This document shows positions 7,475-7,801 of a DNA stretch of 7,801 nucleotides, in pieces. Under the pieces are notes generated by a model. It searched no databases. It was not told the origin of the DNA and saw only the letters and a list, made by a program, of their open reading frames with translations. The first letter of the stretch is position 1, and every line of letters starts with the position of its first letter. Position numbers and translations under genes: made by a program. The stretch is from Prevotellaceae bacterium (lineage in GTDB: Bacteria > Bacteroidota > Bacteroidia > Bacteroidales > UBA932): assembly GCA_031278135.1 (NCBI GenBank), contig JAITKY010000271.1:1-7801 (forward strand). Reading direction: 5' to 3'.

Positions 7475-7760
7475 GTGAGTTTATCCATTGAAGGAGGTAT
7501 AAATGCGCTTGAACAAGCGTTAAAACAGTGCAAATCGCCGGAAGAAGTTATTCATCATTCCGACCGTGGTATACAGTATTGCAGCAATGATTATACTAAC
7601 ATATTATTTATTCGAAAAAAGATGCACATTAAGTATAACGGAAGAGAATCACTGTTATGAAAATGCGATGGCAGAACGAATAAACGATCATTTTGATGTA
7701 AATTATCCGGATTTTACAGTTTGTTATCTCAAATATTTGTGTTTACAGTTATCACTATAA
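7475..7760 (+). pseudogene. IS3-family transposase (OrfB) remnant, frameshifted
   Basis: This is the C-terminal part of an IS3-type DDE integrase-like transposase. The first frame reads [15 protein letters not shown] and then [15 protein letters not shown], in which the Asp at 7562-7564 is the second catalytic acid. After MHI at 7622-7630 an extra base near 7631 shifts the frame. Reading on in the second frame gives [18 protein letters not shown], where the Glu at 7674-7676 is the third catalytic acid. Both frames together match the IS3 order HHSDRG...SM(t)..g.cyeNA.aEr.NG. The first catalytic Asp, the OrfA helix-turn-helix and the programmed frameshift region are absent. The normal 'NGILKdEfyLd' continuation is degenerate (NDHFDVNYPDFT), and the terminal 'YN..RPH' region is not clear before the window ends. 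No terminal inverted repeats are visible. It is a dead fragment, unable to move by itself. Confidence 0.8.
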
Positions 7761-7801
7761 CAGGCAGATATAAAAATAATGCAAAAAAATTGCCGGTTTG
7801 T

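Noticed and set aside
7490..7523. A perfect Shine-Dalgarno-like aaggaggt five bases before the ATG at 7503.
   Set aside because: The ATG opens only a six-codon frame, and the bases are explained as transposase codons (IEGGINAL); Bacteroidota rarely use such sites.
1..7801. CRISPR array, retron, toxin-antitoxin or other defence system.
   Set aside because: No spaced direct repeats, reverse transcriptase motifs, nuclease motifs or paired small toxin genes were seen on either strand.

Overview
The window looks like a chromosomal segment from a Bacteroidota bacterium, probably a Bacteroidales relative. The reasons are a moderate-to-low G+C content, gene starts without clear Shine-Dalgarno sequences, an RND efflux operon of the type common in this phylum, and an arabinan-type GH43 glycosidase. 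There is no taxonomic marker gene, so this is an inference.

The core (282-6724, all minus strand) is one compact operon, read from right to left. It encodes a membrane-fusion/periplasmic adaptor (5651-6724), an HAE1-type RND inner-membrane pump (2607-5651), a secreted GH43 arabinanase-like glycosidase (1616-2617) and a TolC-type outer-membrane channel (282-1592). The junctions are a 1-base TAATG overlap, an 11-base overlap and a 23-base gap, so co-transcription and partly coupled translation are likely. Adaptor, pump and channel make a complete tripartite exporter spanning both membranes. The glycosidase between pump and channel is the odd member of this otherwise standard set.

The two flanks are decayed. 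On the right (6721-7801) there is an open frame that overlaps the adaptor start as ATGA and may be the C-terminal remnant of the operon's regulator. Beyond it lie a terminator-like hairpin, a degenerate tRNA with a CAT anticodon and no acceptor stem, a short unidentified reading frame and a frameshifted IS3-family transposase remnant that continues to the window edge. On the left (1-308) there is AT-rich DNA with a small hairpin, then a plus-strand fragment of a DUF5675-family (phage-associated) gene that collides with the 3' end of the channel gene.

Overall this is a well-conserved efflux operon between mobile-element and pseudogene debris. I found no convincing new defence system, CRISPR array or reverse-transcriptase element. 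The observations most worth checking are the glycosidase embedded in the efflux operon and the broken putative regulator upstream.
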